This document shows, piece after piece, positions 1-9,101 of a stretch of 64,000 nt of DNA. The first letter of the stretch is position 1. Each line of letters begins with the position of its first letter. Source of the DNA: Desulfitobacterium metallireducens DSM 15288 (GTDB lineage: Bacteria; Bacillota; Desulfitobacteriia; Desulfitobacteriales; Desulfitobacteriaceae); NCBI RefSeq assembly GCF_000231405.2, contig NZ_CP007032.1:2356001-2420000 (forward strand), given 5' to 3'. Below the pieces are notes generated by a model. That model ran no database searches, was not told the DNA's origin, and saw only the letters and a list, made by a program, of their open reading frames with translations. The translations under genes and the position numbers were made by a program.

Positions 1-256
1 GAGCAAAACAACGAATTCCGTTACCACACATTTCCGGCTCTGAGCCATCTAGATTAAAAATCCGCATTCTGGCATCGGCTACTTGTGAAGGAAGCACAGC
101 AATTAAACCATCACTACCCACTCCAAATTGACGGTGACAAAGTCGACGGGCAAGTTCGGGATAGTCTCCTTCACTCTCCCCTTCTGCGGGTTGCTTATTA
201 AAATGGTCTATAAAAACAAAATCATTACCGAGACCATGCATTTTTACAAATTCCAT
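1..256 (-). CDS. dapF: Diaminopimelate epimerase, N-terminal part (cut by window edge)
   Basis: About 85 codons are visible and the rest lies beyond base 1. The product interconverts LL- and meso-diaminopimelate for lysine and peptidoglycan synthesis in the cytoplasm. The protein opens [13 protein letters not shown], and near the cut edge reads [11 protein letters not shown], which holds the first catalytic cysteine of the family (CGNG motif). The second catalytic cysteine is outside the window. Two ATGs overlap near the start. The one at 256 is in the DapF frame and has a GGAGG at 266-270. A separate promoter at 298-326 suggests the gene heads its own transcript. Confidence 0.9.
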   Translation of the reverse strand, partial: MEFVKMHGLGNDFVFIDHFNKQPAEGESEGDYPELARRLCHRQFGVGSDGLIAVLPSQVADARMRIFNLDGSEPEMCGNGIRCFA

Positions 257-297
257 CCATCTTGACCTCCTTCATGAATTAGAAACATGTCAGCTTA

Positions 298-326
298 AAG
301 ATACTATGGTTAATCACTCAGGTCAA
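298..326 (-). promoter_or_regulatory. Putative sigma-A promoter of dapF
   Basis: On the minus strand TTGACC (321-326) is followed after 17 bases by TATCTT (298-303). It lies about 40 bases upstream of the dapF start. The match is moderate and was found by eye. Confidence 0.45.
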
Positions 327-473
327 CTCAGTAGGGATTTCTTACTATATTAACAGTAATTCTACAAAACCCTCTCAATTCCTTTTCACTTTAGCCCATA
401 TATTTCCAACAAATTTAAAAATGGTCGTGTAGTTTCGGGTCTTTTGCAATAGTCCATAATTATTTTGAACACC

Positions 474-501
474 AAAAAAGAGGCTGTTTTGCGACAGCCC
501 C
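474..501 (-). terminator. Rho-independent terminator after the P-type ATPase
   Basis: The minus strand reads GGGGCTGT, a CGCAAA loop, ACAGCCTC, then a run of T. It sits about 30 bases past the ATPase stop and separates that gene from dapF. Confidence 0.75.
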
Positions 502-533
502 TAGTACTATTACTGATTCATTGAGTATGAACT

Positions 534-3275
534 TCACTTTCCTCCGACCACTGAGGTGCGTCTATTTCCTGCATTCTTGACCAAACGCCAAAGCCCAATA
601 AGGATCGATGGGCCACCGGCAACCCCTAAAATGATTCCCCACTGCCAGAGTTGCAACGGAGCTGTTTTAAAAATAGCTTGGAGCGGGGGCAGATAGATTA
701 CACTCAGTTGCATTAGAGTTGAAGTTGTAACTGCGGCTACTAGGTAGGGATTAGAGAACAACCCCACTTCAAAAATACCACGCGACTCTGACTTACAATC
801 AAAAACATGGAATAATTGGGAGAAGACCAAGGTGCTAAAAGCCATCGTCCTGGCGGTTAACATATTCCCTCCTAAGAACATACCTGTAACAAACACGATT
901 AACGTCCCAAGTCCAATCATTGTACCGCGAATGACGATTTTTCGCGCCAACCCACGGGAGAAGATGCTTTCTCCCGGCGCTCGTGGTGGGCGGCTCATGA
1001 TATCTTTATCCACCCCATCAACCCCTAAAGCCATTGCCGGTAAACCGTCCGTAACAAGATTAACCCAAAGTATCTGGATTGCTAATAACGGGAGCGGGAG
1101 TCCAACCAGCGTTGCTAAGAACATTGTCAAGACTTCTCCCAAGTTACACGAAAGCAAATAACGGATAAACTTACGGATATTGTCATAAATTCCCCGACCT
1201 TCTTCAACTGCTGCAACGATCGTCGCAAAGTTATCATCGGCTAGAACCATAGCAGAAGCCTCTTTTGTCACATCTGTTCCCGTTTTTCCCATCGCTATTC
1301 CAATATCTGCTTCCTTAACTGCAGGAGCATCATTAACCCCATCACCTGTCATCGCTACCACTTGCTTTTTTTTCTTCAATGCCCGAACGATGCGTAGTTT
1401 ATCTTTCGGGGTAACCCGGGCATAAACCGAGATATTCATAACTCTCTTCTCTAGTTCCTCATCGGATATTTGTTCCATCTCCGCCCCTGTCATTATTCCA
1501 TGGGAATTTCCCCTTAAGATTCCAAGCTCCTGTGCCACCGCTTCCGCAGTCAGTCGATGGTCCCCCGTGATCATAACGGGTTTGATCCCCGCACGACGGC
1601 AGACTTGAATCGCTTTACCCGCACTTGCTCGAGGAGGGTCAATCATCCCCATCAAACCCACAAAGACTAAGTTTTCTTCAATCCGCTCGTCTTGTTTCTC
1701 TCCTTCACGCAGAGAACGTTCGGCGATGGCTAATACCCGTAACGCTTTGCGCGCCATTTCATCATTGGCTCGCATGATTGTACGGCGTCGAATATCCGAG
1801 ATTTCTACGATTCCCTCAGAAGTAAGCTCATTTTTACAAAGTCTGAGGATGACATCGGGTGCTCCCTTAACATACGCTTTTCGTTCATGTTTTCCTTTAT
1901 AGACAACACTCATCCGTTTACGATCTGAGTCAAAGGGAATTTCCCCAATTCGTTCTTCTTTCCGTTCTAAGGTCTCCCTCCAAATCCCAGCCTTGGCTGC
2001 TGCAACGAGTAAAGCACCCTCTGTCGGGTCTCCCTCAATTCCCCAAGGAGATTCTTTGTTTGAAGAGCGGAAAAGTCCGGCAACCTGTACCCCTTTTTTA
2101 GTTAAAGTCGAGTTATTGCATAACGCCGCAACTTTTAAAGCTTCATTCAAAGGATCTTTTGTCTTCATCGGATCTCCGCCATGAAATTCTCCTTTCGGAT
2201 CATATCCCTGTCCTGTCACTGCAATCATTCGCCGATCTGAATAAATCTGGCGTACGGTCATTTCATTTTGCGTCAGCGTCCCGGTCTTATCCGAGCAAAT
2301 CACGGTGGCGCAACCTAAGGTTTCCACTGCCGGAAGCTTACGAACGATTGCTTTTCTTTTGACCATCCGTTGAACTCCAATCGCTAAAGCGACGGTTACA
2401 ATCGCTGGAAGTCCTTCAGGAATCGCAGCAACAGCTAAGGAAACTCCGGCAAGAAACATTTTATAGAAACCTTCTCCCCGCCAAACGCCTGTTGCCACAA
2501 CCAACCCACACACAATTAAACTAATAAGAACGAGATATTTACCCAGCTGATCAAGACGTTTCTGAAGGGGAGTCTCCTCATCTTCAACACTCTGAATCAT
2601 CCCCGCGATAATCCCCATTTCCGTATCCATACCGGTTGCAACAATCACTCCTGCTCCACGACCGTTAACTACGACTGTCCCCATATACCCCATATTAGAC
2701 CGATCCGCCATCGGCGTTAATTCATCGGCTAAGGCTGAGACCATTTTATTGACAGGATGAGATTCGCCCGTGAGTGCTGATTCTTCCACTTCGATATTTA
2801 CCGCTTGGATCCAGCGTATATCTGCAGGTATTCGATCTCCCGCCTCCAGTAAGACGATGTCGCCTGGCACAAGATCCGCAGCTGGGATTCGACTTTCTAT
2901 CCCGTCCCGGAGTACTCTAGCTTCTGGAGCAGTTAAAGATTTAAGGGAATCAATCGATTTTTCCGCCCGATATTCCTGAATAAATCCAAGAACGGCATTC
3001 ACAATCAGAATAGCCATAATCGTGATAGCATCCGCTATTTCACCCAACAGCCCCGATACAATCGTCGCCGCTAATAGGACCAAAACCATAAAATCCTTAA
3101 ATTGCCCTAAGAATACGAAAACAGGATGGGTTCCCTTTTTCGTCTCAAGCCTGTTTTTCCCGAACTCGATTAAGCGATGATTCACCTCTTTCAAGCCTAA
3201 TCCCTTACCTGGATGAACTTCAAAGGCCTTTACTACGTCGAGCCAAGGTAAAACATGCCACGCTTGTTGCCGCAT
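534..3275 (-). CDS. Calcium-type cation-transporting P-type ATPase (P2A)
   Basis: A 913-residue membrane pump that couples ATP hydrolysis to cation export; the motifs fit the SERCA/PMCA-like bacterial Ca2+ group. In order: a cation-ATPase N-terminal domain (about 5-75), the actuator loop with LTGES (near 170), the M4 segment with PEGLPA, the phosphorylation motif DKTGTLTQ (aspartate near 330), KGAPD in the nucleotide domain, the hinge TGDGVNDAP (near 645), then M5-M10 with the [13 protein letters not shown] segment typical of Ca2+ pumps. Start chosen by AAGGAGG just upstream. It stands alone with its own terminator. Ion specificity is inferred from family motifs; Mn2+ is an alternative. Confidence 0.93.
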   Translation of the reverse strand: MRQQAWHVLPWLDVVKAFEVHPGKGLGLKEVNHRLIEFGKNRLETKKGTHPVFVFLGQFKDFMVLVLLAATIVSGLLGEIADAITIMAILIVNAVLGFIQEYRAEKSIDSLKSLTAPEARVLRDGIESRIPAADLVPGDIVLLEAGDRIPADIRWIQAVNIEVEESALTGESHPVNKMVSALADELTPMADRSNMGYMGTVVVNGRGAGVIVATGMDTEMGIIAGMIQSVEDEETPLQKRLDQLGKYLVLISLIVCGLVVATGVWRGEGFYKMFLAGVSLAVAAIPEGLPAIVTVALAIGVQRMVKRKAIVRKLPAVETLGCATVICSDKTGTLTQNEMTVRQIYSDRRMIAVTGQGYDPKGEFHGGDPMKTKDPLNEALKVAALCNNSTLTKKGVQVAGLFRSSNKESPWGIEGDPTEGALLVAAAKAGIWRETLERKEERIGEIPFDSDRKRMSVVYKGKHERKAYVKGAPDVILRLCKNELTSEGIVEISDIRRRTIMRANDEMARKALRVLAIAERSLREGEKQDERIEENLVFVGLMGMIDPPRASAGKAIQVCRRAGIKPVMITGDHRLTAEAVAQELGILRGNSHGIMTGAEMEQISDEELEKRVMNISVYARVTPKDKLRIVRALKKKKQVVAMTGDGVNDAPAVKEADIGIAMGKTGTDVTKEASAMVLADDNFATIVAAVEEGRGIYDNIRKFIRYLLSCNLGEVLTMFLATLVGLPLPLLAIQILWVNLVTDGLPAMALGVDGVDKDIMSRPPRAPGESIFSRGLARKIVIRGTMIGLGTLIVFVTGMFLGGNMLTARTMAFSTLVFSQLFHVFDCKSESRGIFEVGLFSNPYLVAAVTTSTLMQLSVIYLPPLQAIFKTAPLQLWQWGIILGVAGGPSILIGLWRLVKNAGNRRTSVVGGK

Positions 3276-3336
3276 TCCTTTCTTCCTCCTTTAAATCCTG
3301 TCCACTCTTTTTGTACATGCTTATTCAGGAGGGGAA

Positions 3337-3365
3337 AGAAAAATGACCAAGAATTGTGGTATACT
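3337..3365 (+). promoter_or_regulatory. Possible extended -10 promoter toward rqcH
   Basis: TGGTATACT (TG at 3357-3358, TATACT at 3360-3365) resembles an extended -10 element, but there is no clear -35. If used, its transcript would read through the repeat element at 3407-3601 before reaching rqcH. Confidence 0.25.
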
Positions 3366-3403
3366 ATATCAACGATTGAAAGCATCATTAGAAGATAATG
3401 CAG

Positions 3404-3607
3404 TTTCGGGTCGTGTAGCTTCTCACCCATCCGTTCACTTAGCGCTTCTGGGCTGGCACACTTGATTCCGTGGGAGCTTCGCCAAACCTCAGGGTAATAC
3501 CTTATGTGAACCATGGGCTACGCTAACCCACAGAACCAACGTGCGCCTTAGCGCCCTTCCGCGAAAGCGTTCACTCCTGTGCGAGAAGCTACGCTATCGG
3601 GTTTCTT
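3404..3607. repeat. Family A intergenic repeat with terminal inverted repeats (MITE-like), full copy
   Basis: The stretch between the ATPase and rqcH has no credible gene. It has perfect 10-base inverted ends, GTAGCTTCTC at 3415-3424 and GAGAAGCTAC at 3583-3592, each flanked outside by CGGG. The left half (3407-3513) recurs at 41229-41392, between gcvH and gcvT. A piece like the right end recurs near 37889-37916, and a short look-alike lies near 424-441. A 93-codon minus-strand frame across it is not a gene. No transposase is present, so it would be a non-autonomous element if mobile at all. Confidence 0.7.
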
Positions 3608-3657
3608 TTAACCGTAATTAAATGTTTCAGTATAAAAGATTAAAAAGGAGTCTCCAT

Positions 3658-5517
3658 ATGGCCTTAGATGGTGTAACCCTAAATCATCTTGTTAAAGAAC
3701 TCGCTCCTCAACTCATTGGAGCGCGCATTGATAAAGTCGTTCAACCTGAGAAGGAAGAAATTCATCTTTATCTCCGCAATCAGGGCAAGTCGTTGCGCTT
3801 GCTTTTAAACATAAGCGCCACCGCTGCTCGATTGCATCTCACTCAAGAAAACAAAAAGAATCCAACATCCCCGCCCATGTTTTGCATGATTCTGCGCAAA
3901 CACCTTGAAGGCGGGAAAATACTCAACCTTGAGCAAATTGGACTCGAGCGGATCGTTCTCATCACCGTGCAAAACTACAATGAATATGGAGACCTTGCCA
4001 CACTCCAGCTTTATCTGGAAATCATGGGCAAACACAGCAATCTAATCCTTGTTGATCCTGTAAAGCAAGTTATACTTGATGGGATAAAACGCTATTCTCA
4101 TGCCGTTAGCCGCCATCGCGAAGTCCTACCCGGCCGCACCTATATCATCCCCCCTTCGCAAGGAAAATGGGATCCCATTTCCGAATCAGAAGAAGAAACG
4201 TTTCGCTCTGTGCTTTTAAAAGATGAAATCTCCGGTAAGTTAATCGACCTGCTTGTCAAACACTTCAATGGTATCAGCCCAGAACTTGCACGGGAAGTCG
4301 TGGTCCGCGCAGGACTCAGTCTAACAATCCGGCTTGAACAATGCGGAGATATTGACCTTTCCCGAGTTTTCCAAGGATATCTTACACTAGCTAACCCTGA
4401 TACCCTGCCTCAAATCGAGCCTTGTCTTTATTATCAAAGTGATGCCCCCTCAAAAAAAGGACTTCCCACAGCCTTTACGTTTGTCCCCTTCCAGCAATAT
4501 CAGGGCTTAACGGCTGAAACTTTTTTCTCTCTCGATGCAGCCATTGAACGCTTCTATCACTCTAAAGCTTCAAACAATAATCTCGAGGCCAAACGCGGCT
4601 CACTCCGTAAAATCGTGCAGGAAAATCTACACCATATGAATAAAAAGCTTAGCATTTATGAAGAAACGATGGAAAACGCTGAGAAATCGTTTAAATATTC
4701 CAGATGGGGTGAGTTAATCACCGCGAATCTTTACCGAATAACCCCGGGAATGACTGAAATCACCGTTGAGGATTATAATGAAGAAACACTCCCCCAAATT
4801 ACGATTCAACTAGATCCTCAACTAAGCGGGATCGATAATTCGCAACGTTACTACCGACTCTATAACAAGGCTAAGGTCACCTTACAAAAGACCGAACCAC
4901 TTAAAGCAGCGAGTTTAAATGAAGTGAACTACTTGGAGTCTGTTCTTCTCAGTCTCGAACAAGCCTCCACTCCTTCGGAAATTGAGGAAGTCCACAAAGA
5001 GTTAATCGATCAAGAATACCTTGCCGGCAAGCATATCAACAAAAGCAACCCTAAAAAGGCGAGCAAATATCCGAACAAAGCAAATGCGAAGAAAAAACAA
5101 GGAAATAAGCCGGAAGCCCCTCAACCTAAGACCTATCTTTCGAGCGAAGGTCGGATGATTTTAGTAGGAAAAAACAATCGACAAAACGATTGGCTCACTC
5201 TAAAAAAAGGTCGTCCTCAAGACCTTTGGCTCCACGTTAAGAACATTCCCGGTTCTCATGTCCTCATTCCGCTCGAGGATGGAGAGGAATTTCCCGATGA
5301 CACCACCCTCGAAGAGGCAGCAGCACTGGCTATTCACTTCAGCCAAGCCAAAGGATCAAGCCAAGTGCCTGTGGACTATACGCATGTTAAGAATATTAAA
5401 AAGCCGAATGCCGCAAAACCAGGTATGGTCATTTATGAAACGAACTGGAGTTTGTATCTTACACCAAAGCCGGAGGTAATTGAGCGGTTGTTGTCCACGG
5501 AAAATGCAGATGAGTAA
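3658..5517 (+). CDS. rqcH: Ribosome quality control protein RqcH (NFACT family, formerly FbpA-like)
   Basis: 619 residues with the chosen start. RqcH binds obstructed 50S subunits carrying peptidyl-tRNA and directs C-terminal alanine tailing of stalled chains; older annotation calls it a fibronectin-binding protein. Visible features are the NFACT-N domain at the start (MALDGVTLNHLVKEL, then ARIDKVVQ), a central coiled-coil region, a lysine-rich linker (about 460-485) and the C-terminal NFACT-R domain with DLWLHVKNIPGSHV (from about 522). The frame is open 12 codons further up, but AAAAGGAG precedes the ATG at 3658 and the family starts there. It is the only intact plus-strand gene in the window. 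Part of its NFACT-R coding region is repeated at 5755-5890. Confidence 0.93.
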   Translation: MALDGVTLNHLVKELAPQLIGARIDKVVQPEKEEIHLYLRNQGKSLRLLLNISATAARLHLTQENKKNPTSPPMFCMILRKHLEGGKILNLEQIGLERIVLITVQNYNEYGDLATLQLYLEIMGKHSNLILVDPVKQVILDGIKRYSHAVSRHREVLPGRTYIIPPSQGKWDPISESEEETFRSVLLKDEISGKLIDLLVKHFNGISPELAREVVVRAGLSLTIRLEQCGDIDLSRVFQGYLTLANPDTLPQIEPCLYYQSDAPSKKGLPTAFTFVPFQQYQGLTAETFFSLDAAIERFYHSKASNNNLEAKRGSLRKIVQENLHHMNKKLSIYEETMENAEKSFKYSRWGELITANLYRITPGMTEITVEDYNEETLPQITIQLDPQLSGIDNSQRYYRLYNKAKVTLQKTEPLKAASLNEVNYLESVLLSLEQASTPSEIEEVHKELIDQEYLAGKHINKSNPKKASKYPNKANAKKKQGNKPEAPQPKTYLSSEGRMILVGKNNRQNDWLTLKKGRPQDLWLHVKNIPGSHVLIPLEDGEEFPDDTTLEEAAALAIHFSQAKGSSQVPVDYTHVKNIKKPNAAKPGMVIYETNWSLYLTPKPEVIERLLSTENADE

Positions 5518-5543
5518 TCTAGCGAACTTTAAAAGAAAAGATT

Positions 5544-5567
5544 AGGGACAGGCAAATGCCTGTCCCT
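5544..5567. terminator. Long palindrome after rqcH, probable terminator
   Basis: GGGACAGGCA and TGCCTGTCCC form a near-perfect palindrome 27 bases past the rqcH stop, followed by CTTTAAGTCTTTC. The T-tract is weak on the plus strand and somewhat better on the minus strand (CTTTTCTTTT). Confidence 0.5.
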
Positions 5568-5588
5568 TTAAGTCTTTCAATCGTAAAC

Positions 5589-5778
5589 TTAAGCTTTCTT
5601 AACTTTCTTGTGCCCACACACCAGGCAATTTTGATACAGCTCCTTGGTTTTAGTCTCATCTTTAAAGTTGATGATAATAAAGCTTTTATCGGGTAGTAAG
5701 AAACACATACGGACCTTTGTTTGTTTGTTTCCATAAATAGTTAAAAGAGGGACACCTTCAAGATCTTTAACTCCATAT
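5589..5778 (-). pseudogene. Unrecognised open-frame remnant with a CLVCGHKK tail
   Basis: About 62 codons are open on the minus strand from a stop upstream of 5778 to TAA at 5589. The translation ends ELYQNCLVCGHKKVKKA and reads like protein, with a small Cys-x2-Cys-x-His group. There is no good start codon or ribosome site, and its first 24 bases overlap the rqcH relic on the other strand. It may be a gene fragment or chance. Function unknown. Confidence 0.2.
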
Positions 5779-5890
5779 TAAAAATATACCTGGCTCGATG
5801 TTTTAATTCCCCTTGAGGATGGAGAGGAATTTCCCGATGATGCGACCCTCGAGGAGGCAGCAGCACTGGTCACTCACTTCAGCCAAATAT
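5755..5890 (+). pseudogene. Relic of a second rqcH copy (NFACT-R fragment)
   Basis: This stretch matches rqcH 5214-5347 at roughly 80 percent by hand count. The homology is clear from codon patterns: many differences are synonymous (GAT/GAC, CAT/CAC, AAA/AAG, CCT/CCC, GGC/GGT). The relic has the DLWLHVKNIPG tryptophan codon changed to TAA and one base missing just after IPGS. The later part still reads IPLEDGEEFPDD, as in rqcH. It sits at the edge of the polysaccharide island, directly before the end of the TagD-like gene. Synonymous divergence suggests an old duplicate or a donor-derived ortholog rather than a recent duplication. Confidence 0.8.
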
Positions 5891-5897
5891 TTTATTC

Positions 5898-6329
5898 TTA
5901 GATTTTGCTTAAGACATTTCTTAAAAGTGTTGATGAAGTATTCTGGGTATAGGGAACATAAATGACAGTGACACCTTTTTTAGCTAATTTCTCTTCTATT
6001 GTTATATAATGATTACTGCCTTTCCAATCATCACCGACAATGAGAACGTCAAATCTATATTTTTCATAAGCCATAATCTTGTTTCTACTTGTCACCGGCA
6101 CAACCTTATCTACATACCGTATGCTCTCAACAATTGCAATACGCTCAGTCGTGGGAATGACTGGCGTTTTTTTCTTATATTCTTGGACAAGCTCATCTGT
6201 ATTAACACCGACAATAAGAATCTCGCATATCTCTTTTGCACGCCGCAATATATTTAAGTGCCCGACATGGAATAAATCAAAAACGCCTGCTGTATATCCG
6301 ATTAGATATTTCTTTTTTTGTGAATTCAT
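5898..6329 (-). CDS. Glycerol-3-phosphate cytidylyltransferase-like nucleotidyltransferase (TagD/GCT family)
   Basis: 143 residues, close to the 130-145 of TagD-type enzymes. The HxGH nucleotide-binding motif is at 21-24 (FHVGH), preceded by GYTAGVFDL. The C-terminal signature reads TQNTSSTLLR instead of the RTEGISTT of classical TagD, so the alcohol-phosphate substrate is uncertain. CDP-glycerol or a related CDP-activated group for decorating a surface glycan is the best guess. It is the last gene of the polysaccharide island and is separated from the flippase gene by a terminator at 6452-6479, so it probably has its own promoter, which I could not place. A weak AGGTG precedes the ATG. Confidence 0.8.
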   Translation of the reverse strand: MNSQKKKYLIGYTAGVFDLFHVGHLNILRRAKEICEILIVGVNTDELVQEYKKKTPVIPTTERIAIVESIRYVDKVVPVTSRNKIMAYEKYRFDVLIVGDDWKGSNHYITIEEKLAKKGVTVIYVPYTQNTSSTLLRNVLSKI

Positions 6330-6451
6330 AAAAGGCGCACCTACTTCCCATTCCTTAGTACTCTTTTTAAAAATCCTTTGATTAGATTTTTAATAACCTA
6401 GCTATTCTTATACAATTCGAGATAAAGGATATATATTACTATTATTTGAGT

Positions 6452-6479
6452 AAAGAAAAGCCCAACCCCAAGGTTGGAC
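6452..6479 (-). terminator. Terminator after the flippase gene
   Basis: The minus strand reads GTCCAACC, a short loop, GGTTGGGC, then TTTTCTTT. It lies about 50 bases past the flippase stop and should end the polysaccharide operon. Confidence 0.7.
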
Positions 6480-6527
6480 ATGAATTTTCTATTTTTGAGT
6501 TTTGTAGTAGCTAGTCAATTCGAAATA

Positions 6528-7937
6528 TTAAGACTCCCTATCTCTAAATTTTAGACAAAAAAACGATGATATGTATTTCTGATTGTAAAAAACATTTAAC
6601 ACCAAAATGCTGAGAAATATAATAATCTGAAATAATATAACATTTTTCTCTACAAAAGACCTTATAATAGCTTGCACTGTCAAAAGAAAAATGCTAAAAA
6701 ATAAGTAAAAGTATTTTACATCAATTTGCGAATATTGTTTTGTGTTAAACATTCTTACTATGACAATAATAAAGTAACTCACTATGTTTGAATATACAGC
6801 ACCATATACGCCGATTTTCGGTATCAAAACAAAACACCCAACTACGTTCACAACAGCCCCGATTACGGTACTGACCATACTCATTAAGTTCTTCTTGACA
6901 GCCAGATAAAAAGTTCCGAAATATATAGAGTAGCAACCTAAAACTGCAGATACCAGTAACAATGGCACATAATGCCAGGCCTCATAGAAGTCACCTCTCA
7001 ACACAATACGAGAGATAAGTGGCGTGAAGAAAATAACCGCAGAACCTGCCAACACAATAAAGGCCGAGTAGAATTCAAACACCATAGTGAAAAATTGTTT
7101 ACTATCTTGGCTCTTGCTTTCCTTTGATGCTGAAAACTGCCAGGCTTGCTGAAAGATTGTCGCCAACAAGTTTATCATGGATGGTAATTTGCAAGCGGCA
7201 GAAAACATTCCGGCAATTCCGATGCCGCAAACAGCGCTGACAATGTATCTGCTGAATACATTATTAAACCACCACGAAACCATATTGGGCACATTGGGCA
7301 GTGAAAAAATAAGCATTTCTTTCTGCATCTCTTTACTTGTTCTCTTTATGTTGCAGTATTGTCCGATATGTACACTAAAGAACAAATATACTGCCGCCAT
7401 GACATTGGATAATATAATGGCAAGCAGATATCCGGAGGTTTCAAGCTTCAGCGCTAACAAAAACAACATATTAAAGCCGAGAAGAGATAATGTATTTATA
7501 ATGCCACTAATAACAAATTTTTTAATATGTCCCATACCGCGTGCAAAATTTGCAAATAACGAGCGAGTTGCATTTGCCATATACAAGGCCAAAAAGAAAC
7601 ATGTATATTCGTACTTAATAAATATATTTCCAACTAGAATAATTACAGACACAATCGCAAAGCTTATTAGCAATACATTTAAACCAATATTAAATATTTG
7701 CTGTTTGTCACTATCTTCATCAATGACAAATCGATAAACCGCATCTGAAATACACAATGTAGCAACCGGTAAAAACAGCTCTATGGAATTATTTAGTAAA
7801 TCCGCAACGCCATACTGCTCAGTTGTTAATGTAGTAGTATACAAAGGCATTAAAAAGAATAGTATTACTTTCGAAAATACGTTCCCTATTGCAAAAACAA
7901 ACGTATCTGATAGTAATCGCATAAATTTACCGTTCAT
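6528..7937 (-). CDS. Oligosaccharide flippase (Wzx/MATE-like, MOP superfamily)
   Basis: 469 residues with about 12-14 hydrophobic segments. The start, VFAIGNVFSKVILFFLMPLYTTTLT, is typical of polysaccharide exporters that flip undecaprenyl-linked repeat units to the outer face. The gene is AT-rich compared with the flanking core genes. It follows the EpsG-type polymerase by about 40 bases, and a terminator lies downstream. Together with the polymerase and the Wzz-like protein it completes a Wzx/Wzy-dependent pathway. The sugar unit cannot be predicted. Confidence 0.88.
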   Translation of the reverse strand: MNGKFMRLLSDTFVFAIGNVFSKVILFFLMPLYTTTLTTEQYGVADLLNNSIELFLPVATLCISDAVYRFVIDEDSDKQQIFNIGLNVLLISFAIVSVIILVGNIFIKYEYTCFFLALYMANATRSLFANFARGMGHIKKFVISGIINTLSLLGFNMLFLLALKLETSGYLLAIILSNVMAAVYLFFSVHIGQYCNIKRTSKEMQKEMLIFSLPNVPNMVSWWFNNVFSRYIVSAVCGIGIAGMFSAACKLPSMINLLATIFQQAWQFSASKESKSQDSKQFFTMVFEFYSAFIVLAGSAVIFFTPLISRIVLRGDFYEAWHYVPLLLVSAVLGCYSIYFGTFYLAVKKNLMSMVSTVIGAVVNVVGCFVLIPKIGVYGAVYSNIVSYFIIVIVRMFNTKQYSQIDVKYFYLFFSIFLLTVQAIIRSFVEKNVILFQIIIFLSILVLNVFYNQKYISSFFCLKFRDRES

Positions 7938-7979
7938 CTAGTCTTCTCCAATATTTGAAGTAACTATCAATAATGATAC

Positions 7980-9101
7980 TTAGTGCTGCCAAAAAAATTC
8001 ATAGGGATAAATATAGTTCCAATCCGGCCGATATAACTGTATAGTCGTGAAATATATTGTGAACGCAACAATAACCACAGCTGTCAACAAAACTGATAAA
8101 TTTTTATTTTTAAAATTTCTCAGTATATTTGGCAGATATACTATTGAAAATACACTAAAATATTCACTCATACGATCCAGCAGATTGAATTTAAATGAAA
8201 TAACTGTAACTGATAAACTAAACATCAAAAATATAGTCATGATTTGATTCTCGTTATTTTCTTTTATTGTCGCAATCCCATTCTCATTTACCAATTTTGA
8301 TTCCCTTTTATATGCTCCAGAACATAATCCAACCAGAAAAATACAAAGTGTTATTCCGAAACTCACCACGCTTGCAGTTCTTATTCCTCCTTCCATATAT
8401 TTTCCCCCTAGATAATACTGATATATAGGTAAATATGAGAACAGTACATTTAAAGCACGAGTAAAAACAATATAGACTACAATTGTTCCAGCCGTAAACG
8501 CTCCAATAGTCTTATAATTAATTCTCATTTTCGAAATGGGATATGCCAGTACAAATACAATCGCTGTTTTGTGAAAGGTTGTCGCCAATATTACACAAAT
8601 AAGAAACGGCAGTATTTTTTTTCGCTTAATAAAACTATAGGAATAAAGCAAAACAATCATTGCTATGCATTGTCTAAGTATATTCACGGCACTTCCGAAA
8701 TATCCCATAACCAAAAATAAGTAAACGCTCAGCCATACATTCATCGAATATTTTCGTATAAAACGTGCATATCCAACAATTAGTATTAAACTCGTTATTG
8801 CTAATAAGACCTGTGGATTCCCATTGATTATGCTTACTGCCTTGTTATAGTACAGATAGCCCAACTCATAACGGCTATTCGTATTCAAGTCTTGAATGGA
8901 CATGCGTGATATATTTTCAAAAAGCCAAACATAAGTCTGCGTGTCATTTCCTATAGTATGTGCTCTCAAAGCAGCCAAAACAAACAGTACACTCATCGTA
9001 CAAAACAAATATATACTATCTTTTTTACCATGCTGTTTTCCATAGTACAGTATCAAAGCCGCTATCAAGAAATATCCCATAAGGCCGTAATACAATGACA
9101 T
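7980..9101 (-). CDS. EpsG-family polysaccharide polymerase (Wzy-like)
   Basis: 373 residues, almost entirely membrane-embedded (about 10 segments). The early loop reads LRAHTIGNDTQTYVWLF and is followed by RYELGYLYYNK, matching the R-x-x-x-x-G-x-D-T-x-x-Y and E-x-G-Y pattern of EpsG proteins. It presumably polymerises lipid-linked repeats outside the membrane. Its ATG overlaps the stop of the upstream glycosyltransferase by one base, showing translational coupling. Low GC sets it apart from the core genes. Confidence 0.82.
   Translation of the reverse strand: MSLYYGLMGYFLIAALILYYGKQHGKKDSIYLFCTMSVLFVLAALRAHTIGNDTQTYVWLFENISRMSIQDLNTNSRYELGYLYYNKAVSIINGNPQVLLAITSLILIVGYARFIRKYSMNVWLSVYLFLVMGYFGSAVNILRQCIAMIVLLYSYSFIKRKKILPFLICVILATTFHKTAIVFVLAYPISKMRINYKTIGAFTAGTIVVYIVFTRALNVLFSYLPIYQYYLGGKYMEGGIRTASVVSFGITLCIFLVGLCSGAYKRESKLVNENGIATIKENNENQIMTIFLMFSLSVTVISFKFNLLDRMSEYFSVFSIVYLPNILRNFKNKNLSVLLTAVVIVAFTIYFTTIQLYRPDWNYIYPYEFFWQH

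Noticed and set aside
424-441. Short look-alike of the family A left end (GGTCGTGTAG) near dapF
   Set aside because: Only about a dozen bases match clearly, too few to call a separate repeat copy.
3233-3514. 93-codon minus-strand frame at the ATPase/rqcH junction
   Set aside because: It runs across the family A repeat and the start of the ATPase and has no protein-like signature.
7177-7737. 186-codon plus-strand open frame inside the flippase gene
   Set aside because: Shadow of a hydrophobic, AT-rich gene; the flippase frame is clearly the real one.
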